42,233 nt of DNA from a virus. A model generated the notes under the pieces. That model ran no database searches, was not told where the DNA came from, and saw nothing but the letters and a program-made list of their open reading frames with translations. Below are positions 8,052 to 16,200 of this stretch, piece by piece; positions within the stretch are counted from its first letter, which is position 1; each line of letters opens with the position of its first letter. The position numbers were made by a program, and so were the translations under genes. The stretch is taken from IMG/VR virus record IMGVR_UViG_3300019927_000058, positions 64,001-106,233 of that record. One strand, written 5' to 3'.

Positions 8052-8417
8052 GTGCAACTGGAAGAAATTACAGAACACGTTAAGACTGATCCTGAACTGT
8101 CGTCTGAAGAAAAAGAAATGAGTATTGGATTCAGCAAGCAAAGCGAGAAGGCTACGTTATTTACTGCGATTGCAAGTCAAGTCCGACGTGCGCTTACCCA
8201 CACAGATATAAATGTGACTGAGCTATACGTATATAATGAAAGCAATGAAACTCGTTTGAGAACTACGACTGAAGAGTTTAATGGTGAAGGAATTGTAGTA
8301 GGCTTGAAGGCAAAGTTACCTATCGAGTCTCTGAAAGTCAAATCAAATCCAAGAGGAACGCGGAGTTTTGGTCAAATTATTTCCAGTCAAAGTGAAGTCA
8401 ACATCGGTGATGAATAA
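8052..8417 (+). CDS. Hypothetical protein, GTG start
   Basis: 121 residues from the GTG placed by the upstream TATA box. The N-terminus is acidic and helical; the body is beta-rich. No family recognised. Monocistronic: a new promoter with a palindrome follows. Confidence 0.7.
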   Translation: MQLEEITEHVKTDPELSSEEKEMSIGFSKQSEKATLFTAIASQVRRALTHTDINVTELYVYNESNETRLRTTTEEFNGEGIVVGLKAKLPIESLKVKSNPRGTRSFGQIISSQSEVNIGDE

Positions 8418-8486
8418 AATTCTTTCTGAATGTCTATCCGATTCGGAAGAAGAGTCCAATTCTATCATCCTGTTCAAACTCCTTAA

Positions 8487-8520
8487 CGTAACTTTTTTAT
8501 TCGTTCTCTCATTATGAGAG
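8487..8520 (+). promoter_or_regulatory. Promoter with stem-loop H1
   Basis: CGTAAC then TTTTTTATT form a clear BRE/TATA pair. The perfect palindrome CTCTC-ATTAT-GAGAG (8506-8520) follows 6 nt later and ends 6 nt before the ATG at 8527. This is the only left-block promoter built like the central stem-loop promoters, and here the palindrome lies between the TATA box and the expected transcription start. Confidence 0.75.
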
Positions 8521-8526
8521 TTTGCA

Positions 8527-8751
8527 ATGGAACCTGAAGAACGAATTGAAATCATCCTTGGTGAGTTGGAACGGCTCCGATACGGATTTGAATTGCTTGA
8601 AGATGACTATCGGCAAGCAAAAATTGATGTAGCTGTTGATATGGTTGAGGAATGTGAAGAGATGATTGAGCAATGGGAAGACGTAGATGCATGGCCCGGA
8701 GAAGGAGAACTGAGCGACTTGGAATGGTACGAAGATCGGTTGGAACGATGA
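8527..8751 (+). CDS. Helical acidic protein
   Basis: 74 residues, almost entirely Glu/Asp/Leu-rich predicted helix, possibly coiled coil. First gene of a three-gene unit under stem-loop promoter H1. Function unknown. Confidence 0.7.
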   Translation: MEPEERIEIILGELERLRYGFELLEDDYRQAKIDVAVDMVEECEEMIEQWEDVDAWPGEGELSDLEWYEDRLER

Positions 8752-8939
8752 GTGAACACTACATTCATGTAAAAGCACTTCACGAAATGCATGGCGGATT
8801 CACAGTTAGTGAGATAGGTTCATCTGTTCAAATGGACCTTGATACTCACAGTGAAGTATCAATTTCTTTTACATGCGATTGTGGAGAAAAGTTTTATAAA
8901 CAAAAGAAAGCAGAAGAACATCTTAAAGAGGAAGCATAA
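8748..8939 (+). CDS. Small protein with C-terminal CDCG motif
   Basis: 63 residues from the ATG overlapping the previous TGA. It ends in a C-D-C-G motif followed by FYKQKKAEEHLKEEA, like the start of a C2H2-type finger with a late histidine (CxC..H). Metal binding is possible. Confidence 0.65.
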   Translation: MSEHYIHVKALHEMHGGFTVSEIGSSVQMDLDTHSEVSISFTCDCGEKFYKQKKAEEHLKEEA

Positions 8940-9085
8940 TGGCTAAAAAGTTACGTGTCGATAAGGCTCATGCCGGTTTTCAAATATATGATAAATTGGG
9001 AAGTGGTTACATAGAACTGACTCCGAAAAAAGCAGAGTTTATGAAAAACCGTTTGGAAGAAGATTTGGAAGAGAAGACCGAGTGA
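8939..9085 (+). CDS. Small hypothetical protein
   Basis: 48 residues, lysine-rich N-terminus and acidic helical C-terminus. The ATG overlaps the previous stop (TAATG). No family recognised. Confidence 0.65.
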   Translation: MAKKLRVDKAHAGFQIYDKLGSGYIELTPKKAEFMKNRLEEDLEEKTE

Positions 9086-9120
9086 TTTAAGTTTCTGGAT
9101 TCCGTTTCTTTTAACGCACT

Positions 9121-9453
9121 ATGGAGTTAGAAGAATACCAAGAAGGAGCAGCAGAGACAGCAATATTCCCAAACGAACTTCCTGAATTCATTGAGGTTGG
9201 CCAAGTCTATACTGTCCTTGGTGAAGCAGGAGAGACTGGAGAAGTTGCTGAGAAGCTAAAGAAAGCAATCAGAGAAGATGATGAGGCGTATATTGAAGAG
9301 ATGCGAGCGGAAATAGGAGACACGATATGGTATCTCTCGCAGGTATGTGAAGAGTTTGACTGGGAATTAGAAAACATAGCAGAAGAGAATCTTGAAAAGC
9401 TCTCAGACCGGAAAGAACGAGGGCAACTGACTGGAGAGGGAGATAATCGATAA
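9121..9453 (+). CDS. MazG-like NTP pyrophosphohydrolase
   Basis: 110 residues, the usual size of a single-domain MazG-like protein. The first helix pair contains GEAGETGEVAEKLKKAI (ExxE metal site) and the second AEIGDTIWYLSQV (ExxD metal site), the all-alpha NTP-PPase signature. Such enzymes hydrolyse non-canonical or signalling nucleotides to NMP and PPi. In viruses they may clean the dNTP pool or blunt (p)ppGpp-type alarm signals. The C-terminal SDRKERGQL is typical of phage MazG-like proteins. Confidence 0.88.
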   Translation: MELEEYQEGAAETAIFPNELPEFIEVGQVYTVLGEAGETGEVAEKLKKAIREDDEAYIEEMRAEIGDTIWYLSQVCEEFDWELENIAEENLEKLSDRKERGQLTGEGDNR

Positions 9454-9455
9454 TT

Positions 9456-9632
9456 ATGAGTGAAGGTGAAATCAGTGAGTATATGGACGGTATTGACCGG
9501 AAGTGGGTGTGTTCTACTTGTCATACTGAGTGTGATATTGACTGGTTGAAATGTCCTAACTGCGGAGACACGGCGTTCAAACCAGTACTCATCGACCAAT
9601 CGCAAGACACGGATACTAATCGATCTAAATAA
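9456..9632 (+). CDS. Zinc-ribbon protein
   Basis: 58 residues with Cys19-x2-Cys22 and Cys33-x2-Cys36 (CPNCG), a single zinc ribbon. Starts 2 nt after the MazG-like stop and ends overlapping the next ATG. Confidence 0.75.
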   Translation: MSEGEISEYMDGIDRKWVCSTCHTECDIDWLKCPNCGDTAFKPVLIDQSQDTDTNRSK

Positions 9633-9928
9633 TGCACAGTCCAGAATACGGAGGTACGAAGATCGAAGAACCGACTATAGAAGAAAAGCGTCAGATTTGG
9701 TCTGAAGTGAAGCGCCAACAAGAAGAAACTGGAAATGACCAATGGGTTACAGGTCCAAATGGAAGGAATGATGCAAAACTTCACTTTCTTGATGATGATG
9801 AAGTTCGTTGCATGAAGCATAAAGTTGATCGCCAAGAAAGTTGGGTGAGGAAAGAAGCCTACATCTTCCCGTTCGATTATCGAGATTTGTGCTTGGAATG
9901 TGTGAAAGACTGGAGGGAAGAAGAATGA
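9632..9928 (+). CDS. Hypothetical protein with paired Cys
   Basis: 98 residues, starts at the TAATG overlap. One Cys-x2-Lys-His motif (RCMKHK) mid-protein and a C-terminal CLECV pair could make one zinc site. No family recognised. Confidence 0.65.
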   Translation: MHSPEYGGTKIEEPTIEEKRQIWSEVKRQQEETGNDQWVTGPNGRNDAKLHFLDDDEVRCMKHKVDRQESWVRKEAYIFPFDYRDLCLECVKDWREEE

Positions 9929-10116
9929 ATGATGATACTACAGAATCGCATAGTATTTATATTGGTGACAAGATAGAACGAGCAGTAGAGATAATCGCAG
10001 AAGAATCGGATGAAACTACTCCATGGGAGTTACTTAACGACTTCGCAGATGACGAAGTTAATTACACTGTAAGATTGAGAGGCAATTATCTTAATGTTTC
10101 TGTAGACATAGACTGA
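9925..10116 (+). CDS. Small acidic hypothetical protein
   Basis: 63 residues from the ATG overlapping the previous stop. Strongly acidic with a beta-rich C-terminus. Unknown function. Confidence 0.65.
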   Translation: MNDDTTESHSIYIGDKIERAVEIIAEESDETTPWELLNDFADDEVNYTVRLRGNYLNVSVDID

Positions 10117-10127
10117 ATTTTACTTTG

Positions 10128-10313
10128 ATGGACTGGAGAAAATATTTTATTTATCATGGCCGATGGCAGCTTAGTACAGTAGTTATGTCGCTTCCAATCA
10201 CTTTCTTTAGCATATACTTTCCGCCGTATATTGCATTAGCTTTCGCACAAGTGATTGGAGCATGTGTATTTTGGTACGTGGACAAATGGATCTTTACAGA
10301 GGAAAAAGAATGA
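10128..10313 (+). CDS. Small membrane protein, two TM helices
   Basis: 61 residues. The ATG at 10128 is preferred over the TTG at 10125. Hydrophobic stretches near residues 15-33 and 34-52 with short polar ends. Overlaps the next gene (ATGA). Confidence 0.65.
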   Translation: MDWRKYFIYHGRWQLSTVVMSLPITFFSIYFPPYIALAFAQVIGACVFWYVDKWIFTEEKE

Positions 10314-10675
10314 CTGATAAACTAATCATTTCAGGCTCGCGGAGTATCAATAATCAAGAATTCATACTAGAATCAATCTATAAATCGTCGCTATATACAG
10401 GAGAAGAAGAAATTTTAGTTGGCGATGCAAAAGGTGTTGATAAAATAGTTCGTCTTTACTTCGATAACGTGACACTCTATCAGGCTGAATGGGGGAAATA
10501 CGGTGATTCAGCAGGTCCAATGAGAAACGGAGAGATGGTTGAAGACGGTGACAAATTAATTGCAATATGGGACGGTGAAAGCACTGGAACAGCGAACGCC
10601 ATTGGGCAAGCAAAAGATCAAGGACTTCCAGTAGATATAATTCACTGCGAAGAAAACAGCTTGTTTGACTATTGA
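10310..10675 (+). CDS. SLOG-type DUF2493-like protein
   Basis: 121 residues. The N-terminal LIISGSRS, then DAKGVDKIV, AEWGKYGDSAGPMRN and LIAIWDGESTGT follow the order of motifs in the DUF2493 branch of the SLOG Rossmann-like superfamily, thought to bind nucleotide or ADP-ribose-type ligands. Related proteins occur in many phages and mobile elements, and some SLOG members act as sensors in defence systems. Ligand and role here are unknown. Confidence 0.78.
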   Translation: MTDKLIISGSRSINNQEFILESIYKSSLYTGEEEILVGDAKGVDKIVRLYFDNVTLYQAEWGKYGDSAGPMRNGEMVEDGDKLIAIWDGESTGTANAIGQAKDQGLPVDIIHCEENSLFDY

Positions 10676-10679
10676 AAGA

Positions 10680-11081
10680 ATGAATAATATATTTCCCCAT
10701 GAAGCACCATATACCATAAAAAGTAAATTTGAAGAAGAGCATTTGGAAAGCTTATATAGAGATGCTATGTATCTTGATGAACACAGTCTTTCATTTGAAG
10801 TTGTAGTACCGGACTGGGGTTCCTTTAAAACTGCTATTCAACTGAGCAATCATAGTCTTGAAAGTCCAGAAACCGGAGATGATCATGGTTACAGATTATT
10901 CTTGGAAGATATTTATCAACCAATTGAAGTCCATCAAACAATTTTTGCTTCAGAATATGAATTGCGTGGTAAAGAAAACAACTATGGATTTAGGAAAATA
11001 GAGTGCAGAGAATGCGAGAGAAAAGAATTATTCTTCGATCAGAAAGCGAGGATGTACTACTGTCCAGCTTGCGAAAGTTAA
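10680..11081 (+). CDS. Hypothetical protein with C-terminal zinc ribbon
   Basis: 133 residues. The body is unrecognised; the last 30 residues contain C-R-E-C and C-P-A-C pairs about 19 residues apart, a zinc ribbon. The ATG is 4 nt after the previous stop. Confidence 0.7.
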   Translation: MNNIFPHEAPYTIKSKFEEEHLESLYRDAMYLDEHSLSFEVVVPDWGSFKTAIQLSNHSLESPETGDDHGYRLFLEDIYQPIEVHQTIFASEYELRGKENNYGFRKIECRECERKELFFDQKARMYYCPACES

Positions 11082-11086
11082 ATTAG

Positions 11087-11172
11087 GGGGTAAAACGGAA
11101 TGTTTATATCGGCAATAGAGAGCTTCTATCGGTAAAGTAGAATTTTGGAGGGGAGAATAGGCACTTTACCCC
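11087..11172 (+). ncRNA. Possible small structured RNA or 3' element
   Basis: GGGGTAAA (11087-11094) pairs perfectly with TTTACCCC (11165-11172) and encloses an internal ATAGA/TCTAT hairpin. It has tRNA-like length but no T-loop motif, so it is not a tRNA. It sits in the 157-nt gap after the previous stop and could be a processed 3' structure or a small RNA. Confidence 0.4.
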
Positions 11173-11238
11173 TGAAGAATAAGTTGAGAATAGTTCGTTT
11201 ACAAAAGACTAAAGTATATTCAAGACCGATAACTTACC

Positions 11239-11517
11239 ATGCCAAGAGAAGAACTTGAGGAAACTGCACAAGAATTACTCGGAACAACCTACGAAGCAGA
11301 AGAAGTTCCAAACTATCCCGGTCGTATCTTCTGGAGAGAAGCTGAATACGGGGAGAGTCATTTCTTTACTTCGTGGCCGTATGATCCTATAGAATACATC
11401 GAAGTTAGATTCAGAGAAGCACATCATACTGAAGACGGGGACTATACCATCTACGAAACCAGAGCCATAGACAACAGCACTCCAACAGACGCATACAGCG
11501 AATGGTTTAAAGAATAA
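11239..11517 (+). CDS. Hypothetical protein
   Basis: 92 residues, aromatic-rich centre (HFFTSWPYDP). No family recognised. Followed directly by the next ATG with no gap. Confidence 0.7.
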   Translation: MPREELEETAQELLGTTYEAEEVPNYPGRIFWREAEYGESHFFTSWPYDPIEYIEVRFREAHHTEDGDYTIYETRAIDNSTPTDAYSEWFKE

Positions 11518-11676
11518 ATGACTGAAAAGATAAGTGATATGCACTACGATTGGAAAAGGCAAGTGGTATGGGTAGAAGTAAATAAAGAAATATGGATAGA
11601 ACCAATTGAAACAATTAGAATAGATCGGAATGAACTGGAGAAAAAGACAATAGGGCGAGCGGCAAAGTCTGTTTAG
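11518..11676 (+). CDS. Small hypothetical protein
   Basis: 52 residues; Trp-rich beta segment (RQVVWVEVNKEIWIE) then a basic helix. Begins immediately after the preceding stop codon. Confidence 0.6.
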   Translation: MTEKISDMHYDWKRQVVWVEVNKEIWIEPIETIRIDRNELEKKTIGRAAKSV

Positions 11677-11722
11677 AGAATTTTGAGGCAAAATTGGTTT
11701 ACAAATAGCACTACTTAACAAA

Positions 11723-11732
11723 CTTTTTATTA
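11723..11732 (+). promoter_or_regulatory. TATA box for gene at 11753
   Basis: CTTTTTATTA ends 20 nt before the ATG, with an A/C-rich BRE-like AACAAA upstream. Confidence 0.6.
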
Positions 11733-11752
11733 TAGAAGATACTAATATTCGT

Positions 11753-11935
11753 ATGGTTTGGAATCCATACTATGCAAAAATAGGTTTCAATGGCGTTCAA
11801 GGGGGCGATATACACTGGGAAGGAGATTCTAACGGTTCAAATCAAGAGAATACAATGAAAATACACAATGAAGACATGGCAAAACAGATTATCGATGAAT
11901 TGAACGAAGCCATTGAACAAGGCGAATACAAATGA
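11753..11935 (+). CDS. Small hypothetical protein, last left-block gene
   Basis: 60 residues: a Gly/Asn-rich N-terminus (IGFNGVQGGDIHW) and a C-terminal helix. Leaderless promoter upstream. It is the last credible gene before the 3.5-kb non-coding block. Confidence 0.65.
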   Translation: MVWNPYYAKIGFNGVQGGDIHWEGDSNGSNQENTMKIHNEDMAKQIIDELNEAIEQGEYK

Positions 11936-12099
11936 GCAGATAAAAATCGAAATATCCATTTACAAATGTGTATGTGTGAAAATAGTAGGTGATTGCCATT
12001 TAAAATCATCCGACATGTTTGCTCGAAAGAATAAAATTTTTGACAACAGGTTCAAATCAAGCTGAACATTTCGACAGTTTTCGACTTAATTTTACAACT

Positions 12100-12330
12100 T
12101 TGTAAGCCAAACTTGCTATTCTTCTTTACTTTCTAAAGTCAAAGCGATCAACACATTTCTTTTTCTTTTTCATTTCTGAGAGAGAAAACAACTTTTTTCT
12201 TTTTATTTTTGCGCTCGGTATTTTAATTCTTTTTCTTTTCGCTCTCATTTCTTGAAAATTCTAATTCTCTCGCTCTCTCATATATTTTAGATTGTTATAT
12301 TCTCTATTGATCGCTTTTCTCTCAATGCTT
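12100..12330 (+). other. T/C-rich low-complexity tract
   Basis: Runs of TTTTTC, TTTCTTTTT and CGCTCTC-type repeats (for example the CTCTC clusters near 12240-12290) make the + strand strongly pyrimidine-rich. No gene is visible. It may be an unwinding or nucleosome-poor region, or the leader of a non-coding transcript; no function can be assigned. Confidence 0.5.
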
Positions 12331-12346
12331 AGAATATGCAAATATT

Positions 12347-12572
12347 GCTGTTAAATACTAAGGCTAATAGCTTAACAGCGTAAGGAATTATTTCTTAGTT
12401 AGTTAACGTATGGTAAGCTAATAGTCTCTCAGGGGTAACATGCTAAATACAGGTAGAATCTAATATCAGGCATACATCTAAACGTAATTATTTGTGTGTG
12501 TGATATTAGACTGAATGTAGCCCCCTACCCTTTTTTGAACATACGTCCAAAGAAAGCCGGGGTTATTGGACG
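12347..12572 (+). repeat. Cluster of perfect inverted repeats
   Basis: Three perfect inverted repeats lie in 226 nt: GCTGTTAA/TTAACAGC (12347-12379), TCTAATATC/GATATTAGA (12459-12510) and CGTCCAA/TTGGACG (12544-12572). There is no open frame. They could fold in RNA or serve as protein sites next to the putative origin. Confidence 0.6.
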
Positions 12573-12699
12573 GTTGTTTTTATTTCATAGCTAAAATTGG
12601 ACGGAAAAAGTCTTGTTCCCTGATATAGAGAATGTTTGGTTTAGGTTTTCAAATTCTGATTAAGTAGGCAAATTTTGCTGTTTTCTTTTTGGCCCTTAT

Positions 12700-13320
12700 A
12701 CTCATATATACAAATTAAGGCAAAGAGAGTTATATACTAGGGGATTGGGCTCTCTGAAATTCGTTTAATAAATTAACACCCCCTTATATCTCAATTTCCA
12801 CCTTATATCCCTTAATATCCAGTATCTCAACCTATCATACCTATAATATTCTCATTTGTTCTTATATCCATATTAATATTGTACCTTTCTCTCTGATCCC
12901 TATATTAATACATCCTATTATTGTTGTACAAGTCTTAATACTGTATTATGTGTTTGTATTGTCTCTCCTGTATATAAACAATATTAGGCTGTATAATTAC
13001 ACTTGTTGTTACCTTATATGCTATGTATGTGTTTAATGTTCTATTAGTGTTAGTGTCTATATGGGGTATTATATTAGGTTTAGTTGAATAGCCTTGTATG
13101 TGTTATATTGTATATTAGGTTGAATGGTTTTCCTTGTATGTGTATTAGTAGCCTTAGTTTTGTGTATGTATATGCATATGTGTATTATCATAGTGTTGGA
13201 TATTAGTAGGTGTATTAATAACCTTATATTTGTAGTTGTGTATAATAGGAGTATTAGGAATATTATTGCTAGTTTGAAACCACAAAGTATATGTATGTCT
13301 TCTAAAATCGCTCAGATTGC
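12700..13320 (+). other. Putative replication origin: AT-rich, C-to-G skew switch
   Basis: From about 12770 to 12940 the + strand has many C and few G; from about 12950 to 13260 the bias reverses sharply. The stretch is very A/T-rich and repeats short words, mainly CCTTATA (five copies between 12700 and 13230) and ATTAGG/GTATTAG (six or more between 12980 and 13260). A skew switch plus an AT-rich, iteron-like repeat set is typical of an origin. No initiator gene was recognised nearby. An ORF at 13124-13327 is rejected as a composition artefact. Confidence 0.45.
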
Positions 13321-15440
13321 TTTCTAAGCGGTTTCTCCCTAGGCGAGATACATAGTACTCAGATTGAAATCAGACTAATGGTATATAAGTCTTTGGGAAC
13401 CGCTTTCAATATAGTATATAAGTGTTACGGACAAATAACTGATTTTCGCATTTTTAGCGAATAAGTGCGAATTTCTGAGATTTTGATCTTGTTTTCTGTG
13501 AAAATCTAAAGGTGGGGGTTAACGAAAGCTAACTTTCGCTAATTCATATTAGTTTGTTCAATTGTATTTGCTTTAGTTCTTCTTAGCTTGATTTTTCAGG
13601 ATCAATATTATCCTATCTGACTTGTATTAGAAACAAGTTAGTTTGCTTCCCCAGTGAAATGTTTCATAGTAATATTTTGCCTTCAAATTATGGATAGCTC
13701 ATAATACTGTATTTCTAATGTGCCATAGTAATAAAATAGAGTGAGATTATTAGAATAGCAATTGCTCACTCATACACTCACTCGCGCATATCTGATATGG
13801 CAAAATTAGGCTATTCTCGTAGTATGTGGTATGCCAGAGTAAGTTTCTAAGAAGATTACGATACTTTCGACTTACCTAGCTAGAAACCTCTCAGAAACCA
13901 ATCTGAGAGCATATCTAAGATTATCGCATAGTGGTAATATTTGAGCTAGTGATTATTACTCCGCTTAATTGCATATGACTTTATTTCACGGTATTTGCCT
14001 GTAATATGGGGCAAACATATATAAGTGTAAACGCTAACCTGAAGTTAGTTTAGTTATTTTCCGGGATATATGCTGAAATAAGGTGCCAACCTAGTCACTT
14101 TTTGGATTAACGTAGTTAGCAAAATTAAGATATAGGGCAACATTGTAAGCGTCATGGTTAGCAGATTTAACAACCAATGCGATATGCACTTACGCACTTT
14201 ACAACCCTATATTACTATAATATTTCTTAAGCAAACCACCATACGGCGGTACATTACTTAATTCACTAACAAGTTCAAATAGCAGGGTTATTTTCTGAGT
14301 ATAAGCATATGAAATAGTGCATAAAATCCCTGTAATTTAGATAATCACTACATAGAGACTCTCTACTTACTGATTAGTAGTGCCAGAATTATTAAAATAG
14401 CTTTAAGTGCTATGACTCTCATACGTATGTGTATAACAAAATTCGAGAAGGAAAAACTGAGATTTGCTAAATCCCGCTGGAAACTCCCAGCTATGATATT
14501 CCCCTACCTGAAGTGTTGAGGTGGTACGGTTTTTTGCCACTGGGCGGGGAAAGTGGGCATAACTGACCCTATCCGGTAATTGCTAACTGAATCCATAAGT
14601 GAGAATTGTCGTTTTGTGGCCTTTGACATGGTTGTAATGGCTATATCCGGGTGTGACGGAAGAGTGAGCTAGTAACGAACTAGACAAATGCGGAAAGTAG
14701 CTTAGTAAGGTAAAATCTGGAAGTACACGGGCCTATGACTGGTTCTAAGAAGGTTGTGACGGACATTAACGGGATTGAACGGGTGAAACCTCAATATCCT
14801 GTATACGTAGCACACCACTACTGAAATGTTCCTAAGCGCGGTATAGAGACTCTCTCTATACGTAGCACACCACTTTCGGATATGTTCCTAAGCGCGGTAT
14901 ACCGTGATTCAATGCATGACCTAGTAAAGAACCTAAGACAGACAGAACCACCATAAGAAACCCTCAAAACCCTACGAACGGGAGAGAAGGTATCTTACGG
15001 TGCCATATCCGGAAAGTGGGTAAGAGCCATGTCCCTGATATACAGAGAAAACCGCTAAGACACTCTGTAAAGAGGGATTTACGAGCGATGACAACCCCTG
15101 ACTAATGCAGGTTAAGACATTACCGGATCGCTAGAGCGAATTGAAACCTAACCATTAGGCAATATGGACGTTATAGCCTCTAAGACTCCTAAAAACAAGG
15201 ACTTAGATGCAGGAAACTTTGGCACATATCACGGTGATATGTGAAAACCTGAAAATCGGTGCTAAGAAGACAAAAACGTACAATAAAGACCGCTAAGCGG
15301 TTTAGAACTTGAACTTTCCTTACGGAAAGGGAGGAATCCCTTAAAAAGTAAAGTGTGAAAACACAACCAAAGTTACCTATTGCCCTTATAAAGTGGTAAG
15401 GGGAATCAAGTTTCGGCTAAATTGGGTGAAATTCCCTGAT
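13320..15440 (+). ncRNA. Candidate giant structured non-coding RNA
   Basis: About 2.1 kb without a gene but with a short perfect helix roughly every 40-60 nt and nested long-range helices. Examples: 13326-33/13398-405 (AAGCGGTT/AACCGCTT), 13617-25/13633-41 (9 bp with one G.U), 13888-95/13902-09 (8 bp), 14130-37/14205-12 (ATATAGGG/CCCTATAT enclosing further stems), 14283-94/14323-32, 14499-504/14546-51, 14841-49/14853-61 (9 bp), 15041-47/15063-69, 15223-30/15236-43, and 15353-56/15361-64 closed by GAAA. G.U pairs and GAAA/GGAA loops make sense only as + strand RNA. It is less AT-rich than its flanks. It matches no rRNA, tRNA, RNase P or tmRNA signature I know. In scale it resembles the large phage and bacterial RNAs GOLLD, ROOL and OLE, but I see no homology. 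Ends are uncertain. Confidence 0.6.
14802..14901 (+). repeat. Two-copy 44-nt module inside the structured RNA
   Basis: TATACGTAGCACACCACT, 6-7 variable nt, then ATGTTCCTAAGCGCGGTATA, occurs at 14802-14845 and 14857-14901. The two copies are joined by a perfect 9-bp hairpin (GTATAGAGA/TCTCTATAC, loop CTC). Only the short centre differs, so the outer parts are conserved while the loop is free. This suggests a duplicated RNA subdomain or a paired protein site. Confidence 0.8.
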
Positions 15441-15443
15441 TTT

Positions 15444-15463
15444 CTTGTGGAATTGTCCACAAG
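15444..15463 (+). promoter_or_regulatory. Stem-loop H2
   Basis: CTTGTGG/CCACAAG, loop AATTGT, directly after TTTT; 9 nt to the ATG at 15473. Sits at the end of the structured-RNA region. Confidence 0.75.
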
Positions 15464-15472
15464 TGAACTATA

Positions 15473-15826
15473 ATGAACTTCGGAGCTAAAAACGACAAAG
15501 ACCGACAGTATAACACAATGCAAATGATCAAAGACTCAAACCCGGAAAAAGTCGAAAAAAGTACTTGGAATATGCTAAAACGACAATTTGATGAAGCATA
15601 TGAATGGTATGAAAACCGTGGAAATGCAGGAGATAACGTCCCTATTGACGAATTAGAAGCTTTGGGACATGCAATAGATTACATGAAAGTGAGTGATGTT
15701 ATTGAACACTCGTCAAATATTCTTAGTACCAAAATGCACCCAACAGCTAGGGACATTGTGGGGAATGTTGCAACACAAGCAATATACAACGTATGCGGTA
15801 AACGAGCGTACAAATACGAACAATAG
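15473..15826 (+). CDS. Hypothetical protein, first gene of central block
   Basis: 117 residues, positively and negatively charged, helical; contains WNMLKRQFDEAYEWYENRG. A candidate partner or processing factor for the RNA upstream only by position. Start set by stem-loop H2. No family recognised. Confidence 0.75.
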   Translation: MNFGAKNDKDRQYNTMQMIKDSNPEKVEKSTWNMLKRQFDEAYEWYENRGNAGDNVPIDELEALGHAIDYMKVSDVIEHSSNILSTKMHPTARDIVGNVATQAIYNVCGKRAYKYEQ

Positions 15827-15849
15827 AATAAAACAATCATTTAATTTCT

Positions 15850-15865
15850 GTATGGATAACCATAC
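15850..15865 (+). promoter_or_regulatory. Stem-loop H3, start codon inside
   Basis: GTATGG/CCATAC, loop ATAA. The only plausible in-frame start (ATG 15852) lies in the 5' arm. Confidence 0.7.
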
Positions 15866-15965
15866 ACACTATCACCGAAACGAAACGCCACAAGACTACT
15901 GTAAAAATTGTGATACCCTCCTAAATGGTGGGAAAAGTTGCCCAAATTGCGGTAATTGGCAATAA
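15852..15965 (+). CDS. Mini zinc-ribbon protein
   Basis: 37 residues: MDNHTHYH.. then Cys17-x2-Cys20 and Cys29-x2-Cys32 (CPNCG), a minimal zinc ribbon with a His-rich N-terminus. No ATG, GTG or TTG lies between the stem-loop and the first Cys, so translation must begin inside stem-loop H3, as also in the gene at 18719. Confidence 0.65.
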   Translation: MDNHTHYHRNETPQDYCKNCDTLLNGGKSCPNCGNWQ

Positions 15966-15992
15966 AAACTAAACAAACATTCAAAATTTTCC

Positions 15993-16005
15993 GAGGTGTT
16001 ACCTC
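15993..16005 (+). promoter_or_regulatory. Stem-loop H4
   Basis: GAGGT/ACCTC, loop GTT, after TTTTCC; 2 nt to the ATG at 16008. Confidence 0.65.
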
Positions 16006-16007
16006 AA

Positions 16008-16181
16008 ATGGTCAACAAACAACTAATAAATCACGTATTGTCAACAAATGAAGAAAAGTATAGTAATTGGGAATGTGACAATTATGGGCAATTGAAATGT
16101 CCTTGTGGTAATTGTATTGAAATTGATGGGAATTGTCCGAACGGTCATATTTCACCTGTAAGGCAAGAAGGTATGATTTAG
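16008..16181 (+). CDS. Small zinc-binding protein
   Basis: 57 residues with Cys22 and a CPCGNC cluster followed by CPNGH, a compact Cys-rich metal site. Its start is placed by stem-loop H4. Function unknown. Confidence 0.65.
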   Translation: MVNKQLINHVLSTNEEKYSNWECDNYGQLKCPCGNCIEIDGNCPNGHISPVRQEGMI

Positions 16182-16200
16182 TGAATAATCATTCAATTTT

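Noticed and set aside
12734-12765. Possible seventh GGGGATT element
   Set aside because: Only the GGGGATT half is present; the CTCGCATG half is missing.
13124-13327. Open frame of 67 codons on the + strand in the AT/TG-rich region
   Set aside because: Its Val/Leu/Ile/Cys-rich sequence follows from the T+G bias; no promoter, stem-loop or family supports it.
11940-15470. tRNA or rRNA genes in the gene-free region
   Set aside because: I looked for T-loop GGTTCRA..C motifs with a matching acceptor stem, and for universal 16S/23S and RNase P core motifs, and found none. GGTTCAAATC near 12048 has no cloverleaf around it.
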